Origin: Phlegmacium glaucopus
Lineage: Eukaryota > Basidiomycota > Agaricomycetes > Agaricales > Cortinariaceae
DNA: 64,000 bases
Direction: 5' to 3'
Assembly (NCBI GenBank): GCA_015039465.1
Contig: MU130643.1
Span: 145,824 to 209,823 of the forward strand
The notes beneath the pieces were generated by a model. That model was given only the letters and a program-made list of their open reading frames with translations, searched no databases and had not been told where the DNA came from. Each line of letters starts with the position of its first letter. The stretch's first letter is position 1. The position numbers were made by a program, and so were the translations under genes. Positions 1-10,547 of the stretch are shown piece by piece.

Positions 1-1430
1 TTCAGAAACAAAAAACCTATAAGTACGGATTGAAATGTTCCTCCAGCCCCCAGTTCAAGATGCAATTCAAACTTGTCACCAGTATTCTCCTTCTCTTCGT
101 CGCTCAGACCATGGCGACTCCCAGCCCTCAAGTCGATGACATTCTTTGTGCGTTAGATTTCATGGCTTGTGTCGAGGGCCAAAACTGACCATGCTTTTCG
201 CGGCTATCACAGGCTATGATGCATCTGTGAGTTGATACGGGCACTTGCTTTATAACCCAAACTTACTATTTGTCGCTTAGGATTGTACTTGCAATTCCTT
301 TGAATAAATGTTTGCTTGTGCAGCCTCTAATTTGTAATTTTTGCCTTCAGGTCCTACGGATTTCAACTGCTGCGGTCCTCGTAACCCTCTCGGACAGTAG
401 GTTCCACGTGTGATTTCGATGTAGACGCATGCTCACCCCAAACTTTTTACATAGTTGCCGAGCCGCTGGATTAAATTGTCCTGTCTAATATGTCATCACG
501 TTGTGACTATGGAGATCGGGGAGTGTTGCAATGTAATGGAGCAGTTTCAGGTTGCCATTTTGTACTTTGAAATCTATCTCCAACCCATCATTTGCTCGAA
601 AACAACTAGTGAAAAGATGTACGATATATCCTTACCTGGACAATTCACTGGCAAGGCCAGCGTCTACATCACAGCTTCCAGTGCGAAGGATGAGCAGCAC
701 TGAGGCATTGAGGGGAAAATCCTAAAACAATCTCTCACCGCCATGAATTTTGGCTGCCGTTGGTTAATGGCTATTTCGACTGAAAAGAACGAAATTTTGT
801 CTTAGTACCTGTGTCATTGTAGATTCCAAATTTGGAAGATGGCTACCGGCTCCGCAGCCCTCTGCTTGTCAAGTCTGAAACCAGATTCCGGACTTGGACC
901 GTAAGGTAAATCCAGAGTTGTCGTTATTGTGACAAAAATATTTCCGCTGTCGAGGTAAAGGAGAATTGATGTTGTAATGTGGAGTATGAATAGACGGATT
1001 AAAATAAACATGGGGGGTGGGACTTAGGAGCGACAGAAGGAAAAGCATTTTGGTTTGAGATTTTAGGGGACGGCGGCATTGATGCCACGACAGGTGTCGC
1101 CGGTAGGATACTGGTTCCCTAAATGTGGTGCGTACCGGTGATGATGGAAATAGACGCGTTTTCTCGACAACGCCAATCGCGATGACCTATAAATATGAGT
1201 TGCCACATTATCCTTACCGCTCGGTGGCGATACTAGTGTCAAATCCTAGTTAGGTAGGGCCCATAACCCGTCAGGGTGGGAATTTTCGGCCATGAACGCT
1301 TCGGCGGATAGCATCATGAGCCTAGTTGTAGTTATCGGACCCCGGGTAGGAGCACTGAAGTCAAATCGGAGTAAGTCGCCATACCCAGTGTTTTCCATTA
1401 TGATTCATCATTCTCACTTGTCCGAGTCCT
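1..1430 (+). repeat. Segmental duplication, copy A (partner 8191-9590)
   Basis: The first 1.4 kb of the window recurs at 8191-9590 in the same orientation with moderate divergence and small indels. Landmarks include the start of the small secreted gene, the stretch around 590-630 (8708-8745), and an identical stretch near 1220-1270 (9342-9392). Outside the SSP gene (60-400), I see no supported gene between about 400 and 1620. The short open frames there are not conserved between the two copies. Confidence 0.85.
60..400 (+). CDS. Small secreted cysteine-rich protein, short form (53 aa)
   Basis: Four exons by splice signals and phase: 60-147, 213-226 (14 nt), 281-290 (10 nt), 351-400. Residues 1-20 form a hydrophobic signal peptide, followed by a short mature part with six cysteines and the family core C-P-x-x-F-x-C-C-G-P. 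The cysteine codons at the exon 1/2 and 3/4 joins are split T|GY, as in every family member here. The third intron would use a GC donor (GCAATT). The protein stops inside exon 4, so it lacks the fifth exon (G-T-C-F-x-G) of the longer paralogues. Probably exported; function unknown. A decayed duplicate lies at 8250. The main doubt is the GC donor. Confidence 0.6.
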
Positions 1431-1859
1431 CGAAGGGGCTACCAACTGGTATCACGGTGAATAGATGAACGATTCAGACGCCTCAATAGTGAGTACTAGT
1501 GAGTAGCATTCCAGAAAACCTATGGATAACATGGGTTGGTGATGGCTTGTTTGGCTCTGTTGTGGACTAATAAAGGGCCTTTCCAAACTGGCCTCTGTTA
1601 TCGATGATCGATGGATCACTTATGTTCTGCGAACCTCATCATTCCAATACTCTGACTTATCAAGGATGTATTAATCTGATATTATAACGCAAATTATTAG
1701 ACGATGCTGCATGGTGTCAGTTCAATCAATCAAACGTTCACCCTCTCTGCACGTCATCTATGGTCTGAAGATATCCAATGTTCTTGACCTCCAGCGCTCC
1801 AGTTGACAACCATCAGAGAAATTTGACCGACAAATTTGACAAACTATTCTTGTTTCTTT

Positions 1860-2140
1860 AACCATGGTATCTAATCCGATACTTGGTTTAGATCAGGTTA
1901 CTGCAGTGAAAACGTCATGAAGTATGCTTTAGACAAATATCGCCTCAACTATGGAGTAAAGTGCTTCAATGACAATAATCAACCATTCGTCTTATCCAAT
2001 CATCGGTGGTCTCAATTTCCTTTCCTTGAACAATGTTCAAATTTAATGCTTGTTTGGCCCGATTTTGTTAAGCATCGAACGTGTAAGATTTTCTTCTTTG
2101 TCCGTCGTGAGAATCAATGTTGGACGCAGCGTACTTAGGC
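1860..2140 (+). pseudogene. Relic of a small secreted cysteine-rich gene
   Basis: The block 1620-2860 resembles 6100-7760 and 42620-44340. In each block a degraded SSP-like segment precedes a better preserved member. Here the start near 1917 and a trace of the short second exon after about 2006 align with the relics at 6650 and 43283. No complete reading frame can be assembled. The weak similarity rests mainly on the position within the duplicated block. Confidence 0.3.
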
Positions 2141-2470
2141 CCTTTTGGTTTTCACTGCTGGCCGGTTTCAGTCGTGATCCTGCGCTCCCAGTATATGAGT
2201 TCGTTTGCCTTGACCCAAATTATGATTTCAGGTGCATGGGAAGGATTAGAAGAGTCTGTCCGTTATAGCAACCATATTTTAGTCTCAGAACCGCAGGACA
2301 TGGATACATTTTGCGTTAGGCTCGGCTCCAACAAGAAGTAGGTTTCCAATTAAATGAGCGCGAGGACCTGAGTATTCAATTTGACAAATACACCGGGACT
2401 CTGAAGGGGTGGTGCAAATATAAGCATGTTCGTTAGAATACACCGATGTCACAACACCTTCCTCATCGTC

Positions 2471-2853
2471 ATGAAATTCCTGCTTTTATCTCTTACTACC
2501 TCACTTGTGATCTATGGAGCGCATGGCCTAATTGCAAGCCCTCCGAGGACCTCGCAATGTTTGTGGGGTGGTTCATATCACTTTTTTCTCATGACTCGAA
2601 TATCTATAATGGTACCTCCGTAGACCTAGGTCCTTGTGTAAGTAATCCGTTCGTATTTGTGAAGTCTGGTATCCATAGTCAATGTGAAACTCGGAAATCT
2701 AATTTATGCAGCACCCAAAGTGTAAGCTGACCTTTCACCTTCGGGCCTAACTCACTGGTTCAAGTGGGCCATTGCCTGGTATATCGTTGCCCTAATGGTG
2801 CGAGGAACCGCGACAATGACGTACTTGTCAATGCGGCACTTGTTCCTTTGTAG
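2471..2853 (+). CDS. Divergent small secreted cysteine-rich protein (70 aa, possibly decaying)
   Basis: Exons 2471-2570 (100 nt), 2624-2637 (14 nt), 2712-2721 (10 nt) and 2765-2853 have the family's usual lengths, phases and GT/AG sites up to exon 3. The signal peptide closely resembles those at 7231 and 43777. Exon 4 has lost the C-P-x-G-Y-x-C-C-G-P core and has no donor at the usual place. It reads straight through to a TAG whose surroundings match the normal last exon. The frame stays open, so this is either a divergent gene or a pseudogene that has kept its frame by chance. A TATA-like ATATAAG lies about 50 nt upstream. Confidence 0.4.
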
Positions 2854-3060
2854 ACGGAACGTAAATATCCAAATTAGGTTATATACGATCTGATTGCAGA
2901 TAAGTCAAATTCAAATCCCGACCGGCCAAACCCGCACGAATAGAAGCCAGGTCGTAAAGACCGAATTCTCAATACTGGTGTCGATGTGTGGTGCGTGATG
3001 AGTTTCTTTCGGATCTAACCTATACTCATACCTTTGTTTTATCAGACAGTTCAATTGGCC

Positions 3061-3068
3061 TATATAAA
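3061..3068 (+). promoter_or_regulatory. TATA box of the phenylalanine ammonia-lyase gene
   Basis: TATATAAA lies about 190 nt upstream of the chosen ATG at 3257. It would give a leader of roughly 160 nt. An ATG at 3087 opens a 20-codon upstream frame that stops before the coding start, so it could act as an upstream ORF. Confidence 0.5.
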
Positions 3069-3256
3069 CACCAGCCAAGAGTCACTATGGTTCACTACAC
3101 CCCCATCGCACATATCTTCTGTCTTAAGTATCATCTCTACAGAAACTAGAGCAAAGGCTCAGAGAAAGACGTCCTCTGGCTTAGGAATAGTTCGACCCAA
3201 AGTAAAACACTCGCCTCGACTTATCCTACCCAGTCCTCCTGATTCCTCCATTGGGA

Positions 3257-5801
3257 ATGGTCCCATCGCAGCCAGAGTCTACAACCCTCGTCCAAAACTT
3301 TATTCTCTCTTTCAAGGAGCTTGAAAATTACAAGTGAGTTCAACATATACAACATATCAAGTTTACTTACTTTGAAGCTGATCCTCGACCAAGGAATGGA
3401 AAACCCGTCATCGTAGACGGTCAGAGCCTTTCTATCGCGGCCGTGACGGCAGTGTCGAGATATCATGCATCCGTTTCCCTTGACGAATCTCCTGCACTCA
3501 AGGCCAATATTGTCCAAAGTCGCAAGGTTATGGTTGACAAGGTCGATGCAGGTGTCAGTGTCTATGGAGTATCGACAGGAGTTTCTGGTAGCGCAAACAC
3601 TCGAGCAGATCAACCTATCCTTCTCGGCAACGCTCTTCTTCAACACCAACAAAGTGGTGTTCTTCCTTCGTCGGTGACACCCCTCGATGTCCTCCCTCTC
3701 CAAGACCCACTTAGCGCAACAAGTATGCCAGAGTCGTGGGTCCGAGGAGCCATCCTCATACGTATGAATTCTCTCATCAGAGGCCATTCAGGCATTCGAT
3801 GGGAATTGATCGAGAAAATGAGCCAACTCCTTCGTGCTAATATTACGCCCCTAGTGCCTTTGCGCGGAACTATCTCTGCTTCTGGAGGTAATTTTTTATT
3901 CATTTCAATTTATATTTCTTCTTCTTAATCGATTTGCAAGATCTCTCCCCATTATCCTATATTGCTGGAACTCTCATCGGCAATCCTCCTATTAGGGTGT
4001 TCGATGGCCCCGCGACCTTTGGCGGGCGCGAGATAGTTTCTTCACGTCAAGCACTTGAGGCGCATGGCATCGCACCCATCTCTCTTGTTTCTAAGGAACA
4101 TGTTGGAATCCTCAATGGGACTGCTTTCTCCGCTTCAGTTGCAGCTCTGGCCTTGAACGACGCCATTCATCTAATGCTGCTCTCTCAAGTCTGTACCGCG
4201 ATGGGCACTGAAGCACTTGCGGGAACTCGCGCTTCCTTTGACCCTTTCATCAACGCTGTCGCTCGACCTCATCCCGGCCAGGTATGAGCGTTATTCTTGG
4301 CGACGCTTTTAATTCTGATTACTGTTCCAGATCGAGACGGCCAAAAATATATGGGATTTGTTGGAAGGGAGCAAGTTCGCAGTAACGCATGAAGAAGAGC
4401 TTACGATTGAAGAGGATCAAGGCACTCTCCGTCAAGATCGCTATCCCCTGAGAACTGCACCACAGTTCATCGGTCCCCAAGTTGAAGACCTACTACAATC
4501 ACTTAAGACCATCACCATCGAATCTAATTCAAGTAAAGTTCCATATTCTTCTTTCAATACGATTGATTGAATATTCGCAGCAACCGACAATCCTCTGATC
4601 GACGGTGAAACGGGCAGAATTCACCACGGTGGCAACTTCCAGGCAATGGCCATCACGAACGCTATGGAGAAGACACGTCTCAGCCTTCACCATCTAGGCA
4701 AAATCCTCTTCACACAATGCACAGAGCTTACCAACCCTGTCATGAATCGCGGTCTACCACCTTCTCTGGCTGCCACTGATCCGTCACTCGACTACCACGC
4801 CAAAGGCATCGATATTGCATCTGCAGCGTATGTAGCTGAGCTGGGATACTTGGCAAATCCTGTTTCGACGCACATCCAATCCGCTGACATGCACAATCAG
4901 TCTGTGAAGTATGTATTTCATCTTTGAATTTCAAGGTGTTTTTTTTCATTATTGATATATTTTCCAGTTCCCTTGCTTTGATATCTGCGCGCGCGACTAT
5001 CAACTCCTTGGAAGTTCTATCAATTTTAATTTCATCATATCTCTATGCTCTCTGCCAAGGTTTGAACCCTTTGCCTTTCTCTGGTTTTATTTTTTTCCCT
5101 TACAATCTCCTTATTTTTAGCTTTGGACCTTCGATCTCTTCAGCACGAATTCCATGAAGGGTTAATCAAGATCGCATCCGAAGAGTTTTCTACGGCTTTC
5201 GGTTCCATCTTGTCAGAAAATGACGCGATCGCTATCAAAGCCAAAGTAGCATCTGCACTTCATGATACATTTGATGCCACGAGCACCATGGATGCCGCAG
5301 AGCGTATGCAGAAAGTTGCGGCTTCGACTACCATCCCTCTTCTTGACTTCTTCACCGGTTCTTCATCCTGCGACCCCTCTCTCGTTGGTTCTGCTCTGAT
5401 CTCCATCCCCACATTCCGCGCCCGGGTGGCATCGCGAGCCTTCTCCCTACTCGACGGACTTCGCAAGGATTATCTGTCTGGCGCACGGGGAGCCGCCCCA
5501 GCTAGCCCTAGTCTTAACAAAACGCGGCCCGTTTACGAATTCATTCGCTTAACGTTAGGAATCAGGATGCATGGATCTGAAAACTATCATCGGTTTGTCA
5601 ATGGCCTTGGTGTGGACGATGTTACTATCGGCCAGAATGTATCATTGATCCATGAGGTACGATTTTGTTGCAGTTTTTCCATTTTTAAGCTTTCAGAAAT
5701 TGCAATTGCATACTTATTTCTTCTTTGTTCTGCTGCAGGCTATCCGCGATGGAAAACTTCAACCCATCATCGTGAACCTTTTTTCCTCGATGCATTCGTA
5801 G
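3257..5801 (+). CDS. Phenylalanine ammonia-lyase (710 aa)
   Basis: This enzyme deaminates L-phenylalanine to trans-cinnamate and ammonia. It is a cytosolic homotetramer with a self-formed MIO group. Eight exons fit in phase: 3257-3333, 3394-3887, 3941-4281, 4331-4532, 4581-4908, 4968-5059, 5121-5656, 5739-5801. The MIO triad Ala-Ser-Gly is at residues 188-190, at the end of exon 2. Other family marks are the S-x-Y-G-V-S-T-G-type loop upstream, the N-G-x-x-x-S segment in exon 3, T-T-D-N-P-L at the exon 4/5 join, and H-x-G-G-N-F. The length matches fungal PALs (about 700-740 aa). The 3393/3394 acceptor was preferred over the nearer AG at 3377 because only it keeps the frame. The ATG at 3257 is the first in frame after a stop. 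Histidine ammonia-lyase is less likely given the length and the C-terminal extension. Confidence 0.93.
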
Positions 5802-6639
5802 TGAATAAGTTTGCTATTCTGGAACGAATATATAGAATCACATTATACTATAGTAACTTGCAATCAATATGGAACGGTGTACTACCTTATAGCAATTTGT
5901 TCAAAAAAAAATTACACTGGACGCTCCATAGTGTCGGTGTTCCTCGAGAAACATAAAAACGGTTGATTCCTCTGGCAAGTTGCAGCCTCGATGATTGCCA
6001 TCGTGGGCTTGTTTGTCTCTATTGTCTCCACCTTTCTATGACTTTCGACTCAGGCATCCACGGCTGCGCAACTCTGGACTCTAATTAACATCTTGATGCA
6101 ATTGTGGTATCGAAACTGGCCTCCTTTAAGGAAAATATTGCGATATATTTGAGCTGTATGTAGGCTCGGATGCCTCAGTTGAGGTGACTTCGCGTCGGAC
6201 GACGACCCCTTCTTACTAGCTGCAACTATGTGTAAAATCAGATAAGTACCAGATTATTTTCTCTGCGATCATATCTGTGTGGGCAACTGACATGACGGCC
6301 TATCATATCCAGGACTGTTTACAGCCTTCCGTCATATTCTGAATAACCCGGTAATCTCATTGCTGACTGTGCTGTTGATATCTCAAGCGACTTGTTGATT
6401 AACTCTGTCTTACATGCGAGGGTTAACTTTTGAAAATATAACTCGCGATACTCGGATTTTTTGATGATTCCCACACGGTTGCAATTCCCTCTCTGCATGT
6501 CATCTCGGGTTCGAAGCCGCCCAACGTCCTTGAACTTCAGCGCAGCATATTGACAGCCCTTCAAACTAGTATGTACGCAAACTAATCCTCTCTTGAAATA
6601 TTTTAATCAGAGAAAATGATTTATATCATCAGGTCACTC

Positions 6640-6990
6640 AAAACTTTCATTCTCCGTGATATCTGTTCTGGTCTATGGTGAACATGCTTTGGTTATTACT
6701 TTAACTACGGATCAAAGTGCTTCAACGATAATAATAATCAACTGTTCATCTTACCCAATCACATTTTTAGAAAGCTTTGATACAATTTAATTCTGTAGGT
6801 AGTGGTCCCAATGTCCTCTCCTTGAATGACGTGTAAATCTAATCCCATTGGTATTCGATTTTGTTAGGTATCTATAACCTCTTCTCCATTCCGAAATCGT
6901 GAGAACCAATAGTTGCTTATCCCTTATAACAATAGATTTACGCTGGGTACATTTTTCTTTAGGCTCGACCGTGACTACGACAGATGATAT
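6640..6990 (+). pseudogene. Relic of a small secreted cysteine-rich gene
   Basis: Aligns with 43283-43610, where the same relic keeps an ATG and signal-peptide-like start. A 14-nt exon trace after the AG near 6798 is preceded and followed by the expected signals, but no CC-core exon is left. No open frame crosses it. Confidence 0.35.
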
Positions 6991-7230
6991 ATATCTTCCA
7001 TGGTGGGAGTTTTCCATCTATAATATACAACTTTGCTTCAACAATGATTGGCGTTTGATCTTAGGTCCCACTGTTGAATTTTGAATTGGCTGGATATGCA
7101 TCTCGAGCGATGAGCAAGGACCTGCGTATTTAATCTGACAAGATACGCCGGCTGGAATCCCGAAGGGTCGTTCGTATATATACGCATGATCAGGACAAAA
7201 TACACTGATATCACAACGCTCTGAGCACCC

Positions 7231-7680
7231 ATGAAACTCCTGTTTTTAACTCTCTTTACCTCACTTGCGTCCTATGGAGCGCATGCCTTAATTGCAAGCC
7301 GTTCAACCGGGATCTTGCATTGTTCATTCAGTTCGTATCATATTTGCATTGTAAAATTTCATAACGTTTATAACCTTACATTTGTAGACCCAGGGCCTGG
7401 AGTGAGTAATCCATCCAAAAATCTACGACGACTGATATTCATAATTAATACGAAAATCTAATTCATGCAGCAATTAGAATGTAAGTCGATCCTTGTTAAG
7501 CCTAAGAATCCATGTTGATGTACTGGTGATAGGTCCGCCGGGTTATCGATGCTGTGGCCCCATTACTTCTGAAGGGGGAACGTAAGTTTACAACCTTCAT
7601 TCCATAATGATGGTATTGAACGGCAGGTATTGTGTCATTCTAGATGCTTCGTTGGAGAGACGGGACCATGCCCCTTGTAG
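7231..7680 (+). CDS. Small secreted cysteine-rich protein (69 aa)
   Basis: Five exons: 7231-7330 (100 nt), 7388-7401 (14), 7471-7480 (10), 7533-7581 (49), 7644-7680 (37). All phases close and all sites are GT-AG. A signal peptide of about 19-22 residues is followed by a compact mature peptide: N-P-G-P-G, then C-P-P-G-Y-R-C-C-G-P, then G-G-T-C-F-V-G, ending G-P-C-P-L. The Cys codon at the exon 3/4 join is split T|GT. A TATA-like TATATATAC lies near 7175. The paralogue at 43777 is very similar, which supports the structure. Likely extracellular and disulphide-bonded. Its role is unknown; agaricomycete secretomes contain many such proteins. Confidence 0.8.
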
Positions 7681-8190
7681 TTTTATCTTTGTCGCCGTTG
7701 TATGTGCAGACATAGTAACTTTAACACGTACTTCCTCAAACTATATTTGATTCGACCGAGAAACCAATGCTTAAGCTGGATTGAATGAACAGTTGTATTT
7801 CAGGATTAGGATACGGCCGCACCCTGAGCTCGTACTCTAGCTGACTAAATTGCAGAAGCACTAGTTGCACCCTTCAAACAGAGATGAACATTGAACAACC
7901 TGTAACGTCAAAATGATAATGAAAAGTGTGTGTTTCGATTGGAATAAACTGTTCCTGTTCGCACCTGACTGGCGACTAGTGAACGGTTTGTCAAACCTTT
8001 AGCCATAAGCACGGAGCCATTCTACAGGGGGATGTTATAGGGGTACAAGGTAAGTTATCAAGAGATATTCTGTCAAGTTCCAAAGTTTCATTAATAATTA
8101 TCCCGCGCAGGCTTCCAACCTGTAAAGAATTTATTTTGGAGATAGTCAGTTAGAGATAGTCAGTCATCCTACCCCGTTCAATAACCCATA

Positions 8191-9590
8191 TTCGGAAACA
8201 AAAAACCCATAAGTAAGGATTGAAATGTTCCTCCAGCCCCCAGTTCAAGATGCAATTCAAACTTATCACCCAGTATTCTTCTTTTCTTCGTCGCTCAGAC
8301 CATAGCCCAGCCCTCAAACCGTTGACGTTCGTTGTACGTTTTATTTCATAGCTTGTGTCGAGGGCCGGAACTGACCATGTTTTTTGCAGCTATCACAGGC
8401 TATAATGTATCTGTGAGTTGATATGAGCACTTGCTTTATAACCCAAACTTACTATTTGTCGTTTAGGATTGTACTTGCGATTCCTTTAAATAAGTGTTTG
8501 CTTGTGCAGCCTCTAATTTGTCAATTTTGCCTTCAGGTCCTCAGGAGTTCCACATGTGATTTCGATGTAGGCACATGCTCACCTCAAACTTTCTGCATAG
8601 TTGCCGACCCCCTGGATTCTTTTGTCAAGTCTAAATGTCATCACGTTGTGATTGTGGAGGTCAGGGAGTGTCACAATGTAATGGTTGAAATCTATCTCCA
8701 ACCCATCATTTGCTCGAAAACAACTAGTGAAAAGATGTGCGATATATCCTTACCTGGACAGATTTACTGGCAAGGCCAGCGTCTACATGACAGTTTCTTA
8801 GTGCGAAGAATGAGTAGCACTGAAGCATTTGAAAGAAAAATCCTAAAACAATCTCTCACTGCCGTCGCTTTTGGCTTCCGTTGCTTAATGGCTATTTCAA
8901 CTGAAAAATAAAATTCGTCTTGGTATCTGTGCCATTATAGAATCCAAATTTGGAGGATGACTACCGGCTCCGCAGCCTCTCGTCGAGTCTGCAAACCGTA
9001 AGGTAAATCCAGAGTTGTCATTATTGTGACAAAAATATTCCCGCTGTCGAGGTAGAGGAGCATTAACATTGTAGAAGTGGAGTATGAACAGACGGATTAG
9101 AATAAACATGAGGAGTGGGACTTAGAAGCAACAGAAGGAAAAACCATTTTGGTTTGAGAAATTAGGGACAGCGGCACTGGTGCGTGCACTACAGGCGTCG
9201 CTGGTCGGATATCAGTTCCCTAAACGTGACGCGTAGACCCCTTGATGCGGCTGATGATGGAAATAATTGACTATATGCGCGTTTTCACCACAACGGCCAA
9301 TGGAAATGACCTATAAATATGAGTTGTTACATTGTTCTAACCGCTCGGTGGCGATACTAGTGTCAAATCCTAGTTAGGTAGGGCCCATAACTTGTCAGGG
9401 AGGTGGTGCTTGGAGAATTTTCGGCCATGAACGCTTCGGCGGATGGGATGATGAGCCCAGTTGTAGTTATCGAACCCTGGTCAGGAGCACTGAAGTCAAA
9501 TCAGAGCAAGTCAAGTGCCATACCCAGTGCTTTCCATTATGGTTCATCGTTCACGCTTGCCATTTCTCCGCATGGCGTATACGAGTCCTT
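8191..9590 (+). repeat. Segmental duplication, copy B' (partner 1-1430)
   Basis: Second copy of the first 1.4 kb, about 8.19 kb downstream in direct orientation. The stretch 9591-10547 after it has no gene I can support, up to the NB-ARC/TPR start codon. Confidence 0.85.
8250..8570 (+). pseudogene. Decayed copy of the short-form small secreted protein gene
   Basis: Duplicate of the gene at 60. An extra base in the signal-peptide codons near 8270 shifts the frame. The 14-nt exon (about 8398-8411) and the GATTGTACTT exon with GC donor survive. The fourth exon is cut short: after GTCCT at 8537 the whole C-C-G-P core is deleted and the sequence resumes at what was the 3' flank in the other copy. 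Confidence 0.75.
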
Positions 9591-10547
9591 CATTTTTTTG
9601 AGGTTCCGCATGAGTTTCGTGTAGTGTGCTTGTCGAGCTTCCAGAATGAGGAATTTTACGGATAATTTTGGGGGTTCTTGATCATCGCCTACAGGTTGCG
9701 AAGTTACTAGACGTCCTCAGTCAAGGATCAAAAAACTTATTAATTTACGTACCACTGGGAGAGGTGAGGGACCCCCAGAGGCAGGTTTTGCACTCGGAGG
9801 TAGAGAAACCTGTCGACGGGGTAAACTCGGGGGTAACGAGGTTCATCCTAGGGCCAATGCATTCGACGGTGATTTGATTGGTGATTCATAGCACGGGATG
9901 TTGGAGTATGAGGAGGAAGAACCGGAATAGGGGATTGACGAACAGCGCTGTAGCAAGTGCGAGGTGGTGATGCTGAGTGCTAGACTGTGGGAGCTCGTAG
10001 ATAAGGTAACTGTTGCGTTTGTTTCCCCAATAAATGTCTCGGGAAGATGATGGTTGAAGGGATGATTTGGACACTATTTCTAGGCGGCAAGAGAACCCAA
10101 TATAGGTTTTCTTGTCACGGTTTGTGAGAAGGGCTTTCGCGGGCGGTGCGATTCGCACGAAAATCGGCACTTTGGGACCAGGCCGATTGGCTGATCAACG
10201 GGAGACGTGATCCAAAGGCTTTCAGCTTTTAAATCCGAAATCTGAAGCTGAAGAGCCCGAAAAAGTCCTGAGCGTCTGGACAACTCGATTTTTTTGGCAG
10301 ATGAGCGCCGAAATTCAAGCCAGCTGTAGCAAACACTGAAGGGAGCAGGTGGGCGGGTTGAAGGAAAGGACTTTAAATAGGTAGGATAAGCATTTTTCGC
10401 GGCTGAACGTAGATGAAAGAAAGTTGTTTGCGCAAGTCGAGGGCTTGCATGTGATCTAGAGACAACTTGCTGTTTAGGTAATCGAGAGCATCTTTCTTTC
10501 TGACGCTCATCACCCTTATTGCTCACCACAACTGAGTGTTCAAAGAT

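Larger units (their letters stand above)
6100..7760 (+). repeat. Segmental duplication, copy B (partners 42620-44340 and, weakly, 1620-2860)
   Basis: Collinear with 42620-44340 over about 1.65 kb, including non-coding flanks, a degraded SSP-like relic and an intact SSP gene. Between 5802 and 7230 the only gene-like content is that relic (about 6640-6990, with a GTAGTGGTCCCAAT trace of the 14-nt exon near 6800). Confidence 0.8.

Noticed and set aside
3334..3377. A 44-nt first intron in the ammonia-lyase gene
   Set aside because: Using the AG at 3377 shifts the frame. The AG at 3392-3393 gives a 60-nt intron and the conserved Y-K-N-G-K-P join.
3221..3787. 188-codon open frame on the minus strand
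   Set aside because: It lies over exons 1-2 of the phenylalanine ammonia-lyase gene and has no family resemblance; an antisense shadow.
10080..10529. 149-codon open frame upstream of the NLR gene on the minus strand
   Set aside because: No family resemblance; lies in what is probably the promoter region of the NLR gene.
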